Below, piece by piece: positions 23,966-36,400 of a stretch of 64,000 nt of DNA (its first letter is position 1; each line of letters opens with the position of its first letter). Source of the stretch: Molossus alvarezi. Taxonomy: Eukaryota > Chordata > Mammalia > Chiroptera > Molossidae. The stretch lies in NCBI GenBank assembly GCA_037176705.1, contig CM073895.1, forward strand, positions 4,135,051-4,199,050, in the 5' to 3' direction. The notes below the pieces were generated by a model. That model had not been told where the DNA came from. It ran no database searches and was given only the letters and a program-made list of their open reading frames with translations. Made by a program: the position numbers and the translations under genes.

Positions 23966-26900
23966 TCATAGCTCCACCTTGACCCCTTTTATAAAAGGCA
24001 GGCCTGTGGGCACCCGCTTCTTATACTCCAGGTACTCCTCTCCGAAAAAGTGGATCAGGGAGACCTCCTCCTCTTCTGTCCGGTCGCGGAAGAATCGCCA
24101 CACGGTCAGGGCGTAGCCAACACCACAGACGGGGTTGCACAGCATCACCTGACAGGGAACACGAGGTGGACCGGGTCAGGGGGGCGGCACTGGGGAGTCC
24201 GTGGCATCTGCTTCTCTCAGACCCACAGAGGATTTCCTGCCGGGCCCGGGAGACTCTCAAAATACAACACATGATTAGGGTCTCAGCGTCATGGGCAGGG
24301 TGCCCTTAGGGGACACCACACCCGGACGTCCACACTAGACCTCAACACTCAGCACGGGCTTTCTTTCACGTACATTCGCACACTTTCTGTGTTGTCCTTC
24401 CTACCCGAAGGCCAGCTAACCACGGAGAGCAAAGAGCAACCTCTTGGATTTCAACCCTCGGGGCGGGGTGAGAGCAACTCTTCCGCGGGCCTCCACCAGT
24501 GAACCCCCATTCATTCAGTGCACAGAGCTCTCTGCGGTGCTCAGCCCGCACCTTCCTGCCTGGCCCTCCACAGCCGAACCTGCTCCCTGGACCCTGGGGC
24601 CAGAGCCTGACACACTGCCCCCTGACTGAGCACCTCATCCAGTCACTCCCCTAATCTCCAAGATCTGCCTGCCCCCCTGGACCTCGGCAGGAGCACAGCA
24701 CCTGAGCCCACTTTTTCCGGCACCCGCCCCACGCCAGCCGGATCCCCTTGGGCTGCCTCTTACCTCCGTACTCATGTGGTTTTCCCACTTTTGACAACGC
24801 CTTGCCCACTGACCCATCGCCAAAGAGTCCTTCCAGGCCAGAGCTCACCCGGCTCTCGGGGAACTTCCTGTGCTGCTGGGGAACCCACTGAGGCCCCCTC
24901 CCCACTCTGACTGACCCTCCGGGACGTGTGTCTTCCCCAAGTGGGTGACCCTTCCCCGAGAGAACCAGGCACATGCCCTCAACTTATCCTCACTGTTTAC
25001 CTACAAGCGCTTCTGCGTTCCCAGTGCACGCTCAGCCCTTGACAACCAATGAGCCAGTCAACCCCACAGCTAACCTGAGGTGTCCTCACATAACTCGTGA
25101 GGATGGAGGGGGGGGGCAACCAGTCAGCATTAAAACCAGGACTGGCCCGGTCAGCGACCCCAGAGCCTGCAGGCAAGTGGCCTTGCGGTGTGACCTACAG
25201 TGGGGTTTCCCAATCGCAGGCCATGACCTGTTCCCGAGACATGCGAGCAGTCTGGGCGTCAGAAACACGTTACAGATGACAACGCGGTAGAAAACAGTGT
25301 TTTGCACACTGTAAGGGCAAGTGCTGTCCCGGGAAAGAGTTGCTCCGTTTCCACACCTGTGCTGGGTCACAGTGTAAAATGATCTATGATCGAAAAAGTA
25401 TGAAAAACTCTTTGGTCCTTAGGTCTCCAGCTAGCATTTAAGGCAAATTACATAATTCAACTATTTGCTGAATAGACTGATTTGTTCCCAGGGAATGACT
25501 TGTTAATGCAGGAGTCTTACGTTTCAGAAATGCAAGTTTTAGAACAAATGCTACCTGCCCCTACTGCTCCATTGGGGGTCATCAGAGTCCCCACGGACCA
25601 TGCACTGCGCTAGAATGTCTGAGGGCCCAGACTGGGTTCTCCCTAAGAGATGCTGAGGTTCCTAAGTTCTATTCATGTTCTCTGGCCAAGTCCCAGGACT
25701 GTCAAGAACTAAAGCTCAGTTAGCAGCCTGAGACAGAACAAAGCTCCGTAGGTCACATTAAACCTAATACAGGACCTCGGCCTCATCAAGAGCAGCTTCT
25801 AATGAAAATTAGCTAAGGTACCACTTGGGCAGCAGCTCTGTCTCTGTCCTCACCCCTCTGGGGTGCTTCAGATCCAAGTTAAAGAGGCAGAGAACGGTAT
25901 GGCAGGTGGGGTAACAGCACCTAGAATTACCAAAAGCTTACAAATTAAGGATGCCCAGATTTTAAGTACATGGTAAAAAATGTTAAGGACTAAAATGATT
26001 CTTTTGACTTTTATTGAGTGATCACTTGAAGCATGACAAGGAGCAGGGGTACCTATTTAAAGAGGACCAGCAACCTTGTGAACACACTGTGAAACCCACT
26101 GAATGGCAGGTACACCTTGAACTGGTGAACTTTGTGGTGGGTGAGTTATATGTCAAATAAAACAATATTTTAAGAAAACTTAAAAGGAGACCAGTGTCCC
26201 ATCTGATACTATACCTGGGTTCCGATACTCCAGTAAAACCACCCCACGTAAGAAGGATGCCGGAACCAGGCATACACGCCACTCGTCACCAGAGTGTGGG
26301 TTTCTGATTTTTCGTTCTGCACCACGTGGTTGAAGTTGGAACCAGCTGTAAACATGGCCGCTTTCCTCAGACACTCTCCGAAGACCACCATCAGCAGGCC
26401 CGTGGCACTGAGCCAGGTGATCTGCTTCAACTCTGCAGGGCACACGGTGACAAGTGGGAAGTGGAGACACGGGACTGTTGAGTTCCCCCTTTGGATGCTT
26501 AAAATTAATCTATTTTTCCAAAGACAGGAACAGCGGGAAACATGCTGGTGGGCGATCAGCACTTGCCATCACGTTAAAATTTAAGTGTGAGCAAAACACA
26601 TCCCCCTAAGTTGTGTTGTTCGTCCGTTTAAAGTGCCAACAACCCGCCCTGGCCGGTTTGGCTCAGCGGTTAGAGCGTCAGCCTGCGGTCCTGAGAGACC
26701 CGGGTTCGGTTCCCGCTAAGGGCATGTACCTCTGTTGCAGTTTGTCCCCGGCCCTGGTCGGTTGTGCGGGTGGCAGCCACTCGATGTATTCCTTTCACAT
26801 CGATGTTTCTTTCTCTCTCTCTGTTCCTCTCTCTCCCTCTCACTCTACCTGAACAAAAAATGGAAAAATGTCCTCAGGTGAGGATAAAAAATAAAAAAAA

Positions 26901-29900
26901 TAAATAAATAAAGTGCCAACAACCCAATTACAGCACCAGAGCAAAGAGCTGAGGAGCTCTCAGTCCATGTCCCCCTGCCATACGCTTCTGTCCTTTGCTT
27001 GGGGACAAGGACGGCTAAGTGAAACAGAGAAGGACCCAGGGTCTCCCGCCTTGGCCATTTACTGAATCCTGGGATCGACATACATTTGATTTAATTTGCT
27101 GTGCCAAGTTCAACTTGAGAGTAGGTTGCTGGTGCAGAGGCTTTTGCTAATAAAATCTTCGTATGAAATTTCTCAAGTCACAGATCCAACTCTCCTCCGA
27201 ATGTAAAGTCAGGATTGCAGCTATCAAAGGGAGGACCTTCACATCAGAGGGTGCACTACGCTATACGGGGCTTAAAACAAAAGGTCATGTCCTCGACTCA
27301 CAATCCAGAAGCGGATTCACAAGCCTGTCCTCTATAAAGAGCTTAGCGAGGCTCGAGGGCTGCGGAAATCACTCTGGGAGATTAGACTGAGGGGTGCACC
27401 CACATCACTGCTCACGCCCACGTGGAAGCCACCCACCTCCCCTCCAGAGGGGAGTGTAGGGCACACTGACCTGGCCAGAAGATATTTTCAAGTGTGAACT
27501 CTATCCAAGAAGAAAGAGCAGCTACGGTGTACTCCAGACTGTGATTCAGGAGAAAGGAGTCCAAGGACAGACTTTTGGGATTGTTCACTGCTGTGACTAA
27601 GTATTCGGAATAGTGGAACAATGACAGGGAGCACATATACCTATTCAAAACAAAAAGAAACGTTAAATGTGAACTTTTCTGGGAAGAAATTAAAAGAAAA
27701 AAGAGAGAGAGAGGTAAGTTGGGATAAGGGAATAGCCATAAGTCAAAGTACTGATTCGGGTCTGTGAAACTGTCCCTGAGATTCTGTGATGAAGTCGTGT
27801 TGTCACCCGTCTGACAGTGGACCTCAGGCACCCTATTAATCCCTCATGTTTGCAGAAAAGTATTTGTTGTTTGTTGTTGTTGTTTTTTAATCCTCACCCG
27901 AGGACATTTTTGTATTTATCTTCAGATAGAGCAGGAGGGAGAAAGGGAAGAAGAGAGAGAGAGAGAAACATCGATGTGAGAGAGACACTGGTTGCCACCC
28001 ACACAACCCCAACTGGGGCCAGGGACAAACTGCAACCGAGGTACGTGCCCTTAGCGGGAACCAAACCCAGGTCCCTCTGGTCCGTGGGCCGACACTCCAA
28101 CCGCTGACCCAAACTGGCCAGGGCTGGTTTTTGTTTGTTTGTTTGTTTCTAAGACTTTTTTCTCTTTTGTTTTAGTGAGACAGAGAAACAGGAACATGGA
28201 TCATTGCCTTCTGCAGGCCCCTACTGGGAATCGAGCCTGCAACCCGGCATCTGAATCAGGAATTGAATCATCAACTTTTCAGTGCACAGGATGAATCCCA
28301 ACCAACTGAGCCACACGGGCCAGGGCCGAAAGTGGGGTTTTAAAGGGACTACACTTTTGCATGTTAGAGGCAAACAAACATAGGTTAGGAAGGCATTATG
28401 GGCCCTTCAGCCTTTTTAAAATGACACTACACACAGTAAAACATGAACATGGGAAGTGGCAAAATAAAGTAGTAATGTATGCCGAATACAAAAATTTTAA
28501 AAACTGGAACAATTCCAGCAACAAAGAATTACACAGCTCAGTGTTGAGAACAGGAGATGAAGCTTTCTACTTGAAGCCACTAGTTCATATCCAGGTCAGG
28601 GACTAGAAGGCTCAAGGGACTAAAATCACAGTGTAGGGAAAAACTCTACACTGGCCATGGGGGATGCCTAGATGTGACCTAACAGAAATGAGAGATGGAA
28701 GAGGCCTGTGAGGACGAGCCAGAGCCTTGCCCCTTCCCATCAGCAAGGACATCACAGCAGCTGCAGGTGAGGGCACCTGTGGGGAGGGTGCCAGGGAGAC
28801 CTGCTTCTGCCGGCAACAGAAACAACCAATGGGCACAATTTCTCAAAGTCTAAGATGTAGGAATCTAGGTGGAAGACAGATACGTCATTTCCACAGAACC
28901 CTACACAGTTTTCAGCCAGGGATGATGAAACACCAGTACTGACCCTCCAATCTGCCCACCCAAGCCTCAAACCATTGTCCCCAAAGTACTTCTTACCAGC
29001 CAAAGTGAGTCCAAGAAGACTGGCTAAAACTCAGCAGCACCCCGCAGCCGAACACGAAACCCAGAAAGCAAGCTCGGATGGCTATCTAAAAGAGACTCAA
29101 AAGCAGATCAGTCACCTGGGAAGTTCCTGGAGCATACACACCCTACTTCCTGGGACAAGCAGGCCCCAGGCAAGTACCGAGCCTAGGTTGAATTCCCGCG
29201 CCCACCACTCTCCACCTGTGCGGCCTTGGGCAAGTTACTTAACCTCTCTGGACCTCGGTTTCGCCATCTACGCCATGGGGATAATAATTACCTTTTAGAG
29301 TCGCCTTGAAGATCACCCATGTAAAGCACTTAAGAGTAAAGGCTACATAACTTTAGCTGTCGTTATGAATTATTGCTGCTATTATTATTCAGGGCTGTGG
29401 GTAAACTGTGAACCTAATTTTGGGGGCGGATTCTCCCAAGTCCCCGCGGCGAATCTGGTCCGGGCGCCCGGGACTCTGCGCCCAGCCCCCTCCACGTAAC
29501 TGCGGGGCCTCTGACCTCAGCCTAGACAGCAGGTAGGTAGGTCTCCACACCTTCAATTACATAAAAGAACTCGTGCGCTCGCTCACTCCTCACCCCACGC
29601 GCATCTGCCGCAGCTGCTGAACAGCACCAACCGCAAATCTGCACCCACTCCGCCGGGTGGAGGGCCCCGGGCCCCACGCCCCCGAGCCTGCCACCTGCAC
29701 TCGCGGCCGGGCAGCTCGCCGCGGGAAGGAGCCCCGCTCCCCTCCGATGCCACCCCGCGCCCGCCCGGGGAAGGTGCCCTCGGCCGCCCGGCCCGCACCT
29801 GGTAGCGCGGCGGCCGGTAGAGCAGCAGCAGCAGCGCGTTGAGCCCGGCCACATAGAGCGCCAGCCCGGTGCGGCCCTGCAGGCCGGCGCGCGTGAGCAG

Positions 29901-29993
29901 CGGCAGCGCGAGCACCGAGGCGCCCAGCAGGAAGGTGGCGAAGCTGAGACGCGCCTCGGAGCCCGGCGGAGCCCGCGCCGCGCAGCCCGCCAT
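23966..29993 (-). CDS. ICMT: Protein-S-isoprenylcysteine O-methyltransferase
   Basis: ICMT transfers methyl from S-adenosylmethionine to the carboxyl of the prenylated cysteine of CaaX proteins such as RAS, in the ER membrane. Five exons on the minus strand: 29993-29799, 29085-28997, 27640-27471, 26432-26215 and 24148-23966. All introns are GT-AG, phases agree, and the total is 284 residues, the same as human. Exon 1 begins MAGCAARAPPGSEARL and encodes the first hydrophobic helices (LLGASVLALPLLTRAG; LALYVAGLNALLLLLY). Exon 4 carries the cofactor-binding motif FNHVVQNEKSETHTLVTSG and RHPSYVGWFYW. Exon 5 ends with the conserved GEEYLEYKKRVPTGLPFIKG. The start ATG lies in a CpG island. Few changes from human were noted (for example IS to VS and VDL to VEL near the C-terminus), so the enzyme should be active. 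Confidence 0.97.
24149..26214 (-). other. ICMT intron 4
   Basis: About 2 kb of intron. The right end (about 26050-26170) matches the plus-strand 3' end of an old L1 element (cactgaatggcaggtacacc; gagttatatgtcaaataaaa). The rest shows no recognisable gene or young repeat. Confidence 0.6.
26646..26909 (+). mobile_element. VES-type SINE with perfect target-site duplication, ICMT intron 3
   Basis: The head gccctggccggtttggctca leads to the tail aatgtcctcaggtgaggat followed by (TAAA)n. A 16-bp direct repeat aaagtgccaacaaccc flanks it at 26630-26645 and 26910-26925, a perfect target-site duplication that marks a fairly recent insertion by L1-type machinery. It is antisense to ICMT. Confidence 0.95.
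27888..28124 (-). mobile_element. VES-type SINE, ICMT intron 2
   Basis: atcctcacccgaggacattt through 'gagagaaacatcgatgtgag' to aaactggccagggc. Sense to ICMT. It is the same subfamily as the SINE at 26646-26909 on the other side of exon 3 but in opposite orientation. Confidence 0.9.
28152..28326 (-). mobile_element. Older tRNA-derived SINE, ICMT intron 2
   Basis: The elements aggcccctactgggaatcga, ccaactgagccacacggg and ccagggc show the reverse complement of a SINE head with a diverged body. It lies next to a younger SINE. Confidence 0.7.
29170..29395 (+). mobile_element. MIR element, ICMT intron 1
   Basis: The text tgcggccttgggcaagttac, ttaacctctctggacctcgg and ggggataataattacc followed by gtaaagcacttaag is a well-preserved copy of the ancient mammalian MIR consensus. 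Confidence 0.85.
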
Positions 29994-30620
29994 GGCGCAG
30001 GGCGGCGGACCAGCGGGCGACAGCGCCGGCCGTAGCCCGGGGAAACCCGCCCGCCGCGCCTGCGCACTGCGCCGCCAACGCCAGCCGGGAGGGAGCGGCC
30101 GGAGCTGCGCGCCGCCCGTCAGCTCTCGCGATACCGCCGCGCCGCGGGGCGGAGGCTGGAGTTTGGCGGGAGCGCCCCGCCCCGCAGGGACCGCCCGGCC
30201 CGTCGGCTCCGCCCAGCTGGCCGGGTCCCGCCTGCGGGCGGCGGCGGGCGGGGTGGGGCCGCAGGTTGCCTGGGTCCCGGGCGGAGAAATCGCCACCAAA
30301 CTCCGGCCAGTCCTCGACCAGAGACTCCGGTGAAATGCGAAGCGACCCCACCCTCGGCGCGCCCCGCGCCGTCCTCCCCCAAATTCACACCCTTCGGCCC
30401 CAGCCGCGAGCGCGGCCGGTCCCGTCCTCCACCTCTAGGGATCCGCACGCAGGGACGAGCACGGCGACCCCCACCTGCCCCCCGCAGGGTCCCCGCGCGC
30501 CCGCCGAGCCCACGCCGCGCCCCGCGAGCACACTGCCCGCGGGGCGCCCTACGCGCCGGGCACCCACGCGGCGGGGTGACCGCCCACTTGGTCGATGGCG
30601 GAACAACTCAGGATAGGTTC
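29440..30620. promoter_or_regulatory. CpG island, ICMT promoter
   Basis: Dense CpG sequence surrounds ICMT exon 1 and continues about 600 bp upstream. No TATA box was recognised. In human a divergent non-coding transcript starts from this island; I cannot confirm one here from sequence. Confidence 0.75.
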
Positions 30621-33600
30621 CATTTTCTAAAAGGCAGAATTCAGAACTTGACCGTCTGCTCTCGATTTCCCCCGGGGAAAGCAGAATCTTTTGCGTGAGC
30701 CCGGGAAAATGATTGAAATCGAAGCGGAAATGATTTAACAGCGGTCGTCTTCACGTGGTAAAGCTCTGGGCGACTTTTATTTTCTCCTTCATATGTTTTT
30801 GTATTTTGCATACGGCTCACAATCAACTGACATTACTTTCATAATCAGAAATTGTTCTTTACTGGTGTGTGTGTGTGTGTTAATCCTCACCCAGGGGTAT
30901 TTTCCACTGATTTTTAGATAAAGTGGAAGGGGACATTGATGTGAGAGAAAAACGTCGATTGGTTGATTGCCTCCCAAAGGGATCAAACCTACAACCCAGG
31001 TACGTGCTTTTGACAGGGGATGGAAGCCGTGACCCTTCAGTCCGCAAACCAGTGTTCTAAGCACCGAGCCGAACCTGCCAGGAGTGTCCTTTTTTTTTTT
31101 TTTTTTTTTTTAAGGGTTAATAATGCCCCCATCTGGGGAGCTATAGAGCGATGGTGGGGGAGAAAGGCAAGTCAACAAATGTCTAGAAAAGTATGGTGGG
31201 GTGGGAGGGACCATGGGCGGGAGAGCGGTCGGGTTAGGAGTCTGCGTGGAAGAGAGATGCTGCAGCTAGGTCTTGGGGCCCTTGGGGGGAGGGTAGCAGC
31301 CCTCCTGCCACTAGAAATGAGAACAGGGGCATCTAAGGGGAGGAAGGGAGGGAGCGTGGCACGGAGTTTGTAGCCACAGAGGCAGGAGGAAGCAAGCGCA
31401 AGGCAGGATAGGGGACAGGCCCCAGGGGAGGCTGGAGCCCAGAGTAGTGGGCCAGACAGCTCCTTGGAGGCCTGGTGGGCTGAGCTGCAGTCAGCCAGGT
31501 CCTGGCTCTGAGCCCCTGGCTGCCCCGGAAGACCTGGCAGGACACCTGGCTTTGGGGCAGCTGGGTTCAGGGAAGGATACAGAGCTGGAACTGGGGCCCC
31601 AGTGCCGCTGCAGTCCAGCTTTGTGACCTTGGGCAAATCAACTCTAGGAGCCTCAGTTTCTGTAAAACAGGGATCCTGATTTCTGTAAGGCCTAGTACCA
31701 TATTTAAATGGTGCACAGAAGACATGTGCTGAACTCAGTTGGTTCGAATTAAAAAGAGATATAATGTTTTAAAAATCCAGAGTCGCCCAGTGCCATGTGG
31801 CAAGAAGGCCTGGGTATTATGTTGAACTCCTGCCTCTGCCTGTTTCTCATGGGTTCCCCCAGACTCAGGACTTCCCTTTCTGTGCCAGGATGCCTGGGGG
31901 CCACTAGAGAGCGCTCGTGGCATCTTCACTCCTGGGAGTGAGTCTGGTCCTGGGGCAGAGAGCTGCCCCCAGGAACCTCCATTGCTGGCCATTGACTTCT
32001 GCTCTCCATGCTGACTTACGGCCCTGATTCCCCCCCCCCCCCCAGAAACATCCCTATTATGAGAACACAGTAATGTAATCCAGACTGGAGAGTCTCCTTT
32101 CTCCTCTGCCCATCACTCCCCATTAGACCCTACCAGCCCCATCTTGGAAAGGGAGAAAGCAAGGGGGAGCAAGAAAGATAGGGCCAGCTGAGAGGGATGG
32201 GGAATTTTTAGAAGTTACTGGAGTTGCTGAATCTATCAGGGCTCAGGGCTCACAGGGCAGTGATGGAGGAGAAAGGCAAGCAAGCAAATATATTCACACT
32301 ATAGCATAGACCCAGAGAAACAAAGTAACACTGGCATAGACCCAGCGAAACAAAGTAACACAAAGAGATACACACAGACACACAGAGGTACACACACACA
32401 AACCGAGAGGAAAGCAATGTGATCAAACAAATCCACTCTGCACCCAGCTCTCCAGTGTCATCCCAGTGTGTCATCCCCCTCCCCCAGTCCAGAGGAACAA
32501 CAAGCCTACAGATAATATAAGAAAATAAAGGAGAGCTGCTCGGCCCTGGGATGCCTTGCTCGCCTTTTTTTTTGTAAATAAGCATTTGAATGTGTTTTGT
32601 TCTAGGAGCTGCAAGGCAAGCACAAAGGGAGCTCTTTCTCATGCAGGAGGAAGGTCCTTCAGCAGGGCCCTCCCTCTGCCATCCACCCACCAGCTGAGGT
32701 GGCTTTCCATCCTCCGGATCCCTCCTGATTAAAGAGTCCTAAGAATCACCTTGACTTTTCCAAGTTAAACTGCAGGCTGAGATGAAATTGGGCTTCCGTT
32801 TCTTTAACGGATTACATTATTGAGCAAGAATGAGGTGGGAAGCTGCAGAGCAAGCAGGAGGCAGGGGCAAGGACAGGAGTTAACCAAGCACCTCAACCTA
32901 CATTCACTTCCCTAGATAGAAAGTTTGCTCTTCTCCGAGCTTTGCACCGAGCAGGGAAAAGTCCAGGAGCCAGGTTTCTCTCCCTTCTCTGCATGTAGGT
33001 CCCTAGTCAGTTGCTGTTAGAGTGGCCTCTTGGGCCCCCGTGAGGCTGTCCAGTGTGGTGGCCTCAGATCTTCCCGGAAGGGAACCCTGGTCCTCCAAAG
33101 TTTTCTTTTCCCTCCCATGGCCATTCTGGGCACCAGGCATTCAAGCCTCCTCTCTCTAGTCTGGAAATGGGTAAATGATGCGTGATTTATGAGCACATCA
33201 GCCCAAAGTGCATAAGTCATATGTGCACAAAGCAGCCGGGTAAATATTTAAAGATTAGAGCCAGCTGGGGAGAAACACAAAAGGCTGGGACAATGGGGGT
33301 CTCTCTGAATTCACTCTCCCGGAGCTGGGCCAGCCCGGTTCAGTGTTGATGCACTCACCGGAGTCCCAGCCTTTGTCCCCTAAAGGACCCTTGGCTGCTG
33401 AGCTATTCGGAGTCCCAACACAGCTAAACAGAGTTAAACAATTGCAGCCTCTCCAACCCCATCTGGAGACAATTGGCTGAGTCATTCCGGGGCTTTTGCT
33501 GGACCCAATAGTTAATTGCATGGAGCAATCACTCCATTCCTCTTTGAAATGCGTCTGCAGAGGGGAGGGTACATTTCTCCCACCAGTCACCACACCCTAA

Positions 33601-34760
33601 GTGGCCTTCACAACACTTGCCTGGGAGCATTGCTGAAATCCTGCGGCTGCAGGACAGAAGAGGCCCTGGCACAAGGCAGACAGCCTGCACAGGGCTGTCA
33701 CCTGGGATGGCTGTGGGCCATCTAATGGGGCTCTTGACCTGGGGCCTACAGACCCCTCCCCACCTCGTTTCCAGACTCGACTCATTCTGTAATGTTTTTG
33801 TTGTTGTTGTTGCCAAAGTTAAGAAAGCCAAAGGGGAGAAGGCAGGGCAAAGCCACAAGTTACTCTTCGCCTTAAATTCCCAAGGGCAAGGAGGCAGGGG
33901 GCTCTTCTGGACGCCCCGAGAGCTGTCCGAAGCTACAGAAGGAGTTTGTTCCTTGAATGAGCAAGGACAGCCTCAGTCTCTCGGCGCTCTGCCCGGACTG
34001 ACTTGTGCTCCTTCCAAGCACCCTGGGGACCCCAGATCCTAAAGATGGAAAGGGAGCCGGTGGCCTACATCCCAGCTTGCATAAGCCCTGCTTCTGAGTT
34101 GGTACATGCCCTTCCCGGGAGCTCGAGAGTACTTGGTTCTGAGTACTGTGAGAGAGGGCGTGGAGTGAACCCCTGCAGCACCCACACTTCGGAAACCGTC
34201 TCCCCCACCCCTGCGCGCCCCGGGGGCCTGGCCTGCCGGAGTGAGCGCAGAATGCCCAGACGCAGAACTGGCCAACTGCATGGGAGACGGGGAGAAACTG
34301 GGTCCCCAGCCTGGGCATCGGAGAGGGATCTTGGTGGAGACTTATCTACTATTTTCTCCAATGACCTCGCCTTTAATTTAGTGGGGGAAGTGGCTGCCCT
34401 GAAGAAGGAGCCCGAATTGGGGTCAAGTGTCTTGGAGCACGGGGAAAGGGAGGGTGCGACCCTCGGCCGGCTTACGACGAAATCGGCGGCGGGGGAGCCG
34501 CACTAGGAAGGTCGGACAGTGGGATGAGGGGAATCAGCCTAGGGAGGGAGACCCAGCGAGAGGACCTCGGAGGGGCGAGCGAGCGGTGCCGGGGTGAGAG
34601 TGGGGGCAGCGGAGGCAGAGGCTCTTGAAGTGGGCGGAGGCGGATCCTGACGGCTGAGAATCCCGCCCCGCCGGCCTAGCCCCTGCAGCCAAAGCAGAAC
34701 ATTGCGAATTAGAGCATTTTGCGGTCAATTTTCCACTGCTTAAGAAACACTAAGCCACCC
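30621..34760. other. ICMT-HES3 intergenic region, left part
   Basis: No supportable gene. It contains one SINE (30882-31080), a poly-T run of about 22, MIR-like sequence around 31608-31700 (gtgaccttgggcaaatcaac), a C14 run near 32030, a 30-bp tandem duplication near 32303-32362 (gcatagacccag units) and candidate regulatory blocks near 33160-33560. Confidence 0.6.
30882..31080 (-). mobile_element. VES-type SINE
   Basis: taatcctcacccaggggtat to ccgagccgaacctgccagg, with a (GT)n run just left of it and a poly-T stretch just right of it. It is a diverged full-length element. Confidence 0.85.
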
Positions 34761-34762
34761 AC

Positions 34763-35720
34763 GTGAGCGGCCCCACCCTGCGCGGCCGGGGTTCTTGGGC
34801 ATCAGCTCGAGAGGAGTGGTGCCGGGTGCGGGCAGGAACGGCCCGGGGGCCCCTTTATGGTGGCCCTAACTCTGGAGAGGGGCGGGCCCCGCGCTCCCGC
34901 TGCGGCTGCGAGAGCCACTCCGGGGGCCATTGGTTTGCCAACGCGCCGGAGTTGAAAGGCGCGGGCAGCGGTTTATGGGGAGGGATCCTAATTAGAGGAC
35001 AAATTGCCCCGCTGCCCGCGCAGCTCGAGAGCGGAGGCGGGGGCGCAGGGGACCGCCAGAGCGCAGCGCGCGCCCAGCTTCGGTGCAGCTGTGCAGCAGC
35101 TGGAAGCCTGTGCGCAGCGGGGCGCCCCGAGTTTGGCACCGAGGGGGAGGGCGCGGGCGCGGCTTTGTGGGGCCGGCACAATGCCCTTAACACTCGGCTG
35201 CCCCCTTTGTGCCCGGTTGCGCCGCCCGGCCACCCCGCGGTGCCTTTGTACCGCGCCGCCGCAGCCCCAAGCCGGAGCGCACGCACGGAGGCCGCTCGGG
35301 CCCAGCCAGCCCCGGAGTTTCAAAGCTGCCTGGCGCGTGCCAGCGCCCTCCGTCTGGCCTCAGCCCCGCGGCGCGCCCCGGCCCGGCCCGGATCTGGCCC
35401 GTGGGCCCTGCGGCCGGGGCGGAACAGCACCGTGGAACCGCTGTCGCCGCAGCTTCAGCCTGAAAGGAAGGCGGGGCGCCATTCTCCACGCTGCTTGGCG
35501 CCGGGGAAGGACGCTGCCCTGGTGGGGCCCTTCCAAGTCTCTCGGGCGCGGGCGGGGAGCGGGAGAGATGCCCCGGGTGGAGGTAAAAGGGGGCCCACAC
35601 AGCACCGAGCAGTTTTCCCTCACCCCTCACGAGGAGGCCCTGCAAGGGCTAATTTGTTCGTTTCTCCGCCGCGGGGCTCAACTTCGAAATTTTTGCGGGC
35701 GTCGCATTGTTCGGAACCCC
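34763..35720. promoter_or_regulatory. Orphan CpG island 1.3-2.2 kb upstream of HES3
   Basis: A CpG-dense block with several CCGCCC/GGGCGG-type sites and long but meaningless open frames on both strands. It is too far from the HES3 ATG (36991) to be its core promoter, which has a TATA box instead. It may be a distal promoter, an enhancer-type island or a non-coding RNA start. Confidence 0.55.
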
Positions 35721-35805
35721 ATTTTACAAACACTGAAACTGAGGCTATGAGGCCAGTAGAGGGAGTTGTGCAGGCTCGAACCCAGGGTCTCCCTGGACGT
35801 CAGCC
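35715..35805 (-). mobile_element. MIR fragment
   Basis: aaccccattttacaaacact, gaaactgaggctatgagg and tcgaacccagggtctcc follow the reversed MIR consensus. Confidence 0.65.
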
Positions 35806-36400
35806 TTCCTGTCAGTCAAAGCTACTGGAGTCCTGCTCCTGGAGCCAAACCCTTGACGGCACGAGTCGTCCGTGGGGCCCAGCGCGTCCTGGGACGGGGG
35901 TCTCCTTCCCAGAGTCCCTGGGTCTCCAGCTACGGCCGGAATAATGAAAAGAAGTTGGGGTACCAGACCTTCAAAAGCACAGAATGAGTCCCATATGATC
36001 AGTGGTGTTCCCCACCCCCATCTACCATTTGTTGGGACCCAGAGAAGGCCGGTGGGAATAAACTCCCAGGCCTGCCCTGTAAGGGAAAGGGTTCTCAGAG
36101 CCCGAGTTGTCCAGCCCGGAAACCCAGAACTGGAGGTGGGGAAGGCTGTTCGGACTCACCCTGGCCAGGGATTGCCTGCAGGTTGCCCCACGTCCCCCAA
36201 GGAAGAGCATCATTCCTAACAGGGCTTGAGGGCACTGAGTCCAGGCTGCAAGCTGACAGGGTGGCTCCCAGTCCCAAGGCCCCAGGGAGGAGGAGGCTGG
36301 CTGTGGCCCTGCGGGCGGGCTGCATGCTTTAATGGGACACATGTTGCTGTGTGGCCCCCGCAGGCCCTGCCTGAGCTGGGCTTTGAGCAGCCACAGGCAG

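Noticed and set aside
34763..35944. 393-codon plus-strand open frame upstream of HES3
   Set aside because: It coincides with the orphan CpG island, is low in complexity and has overlapping open frames on both strands, as expected from composition.
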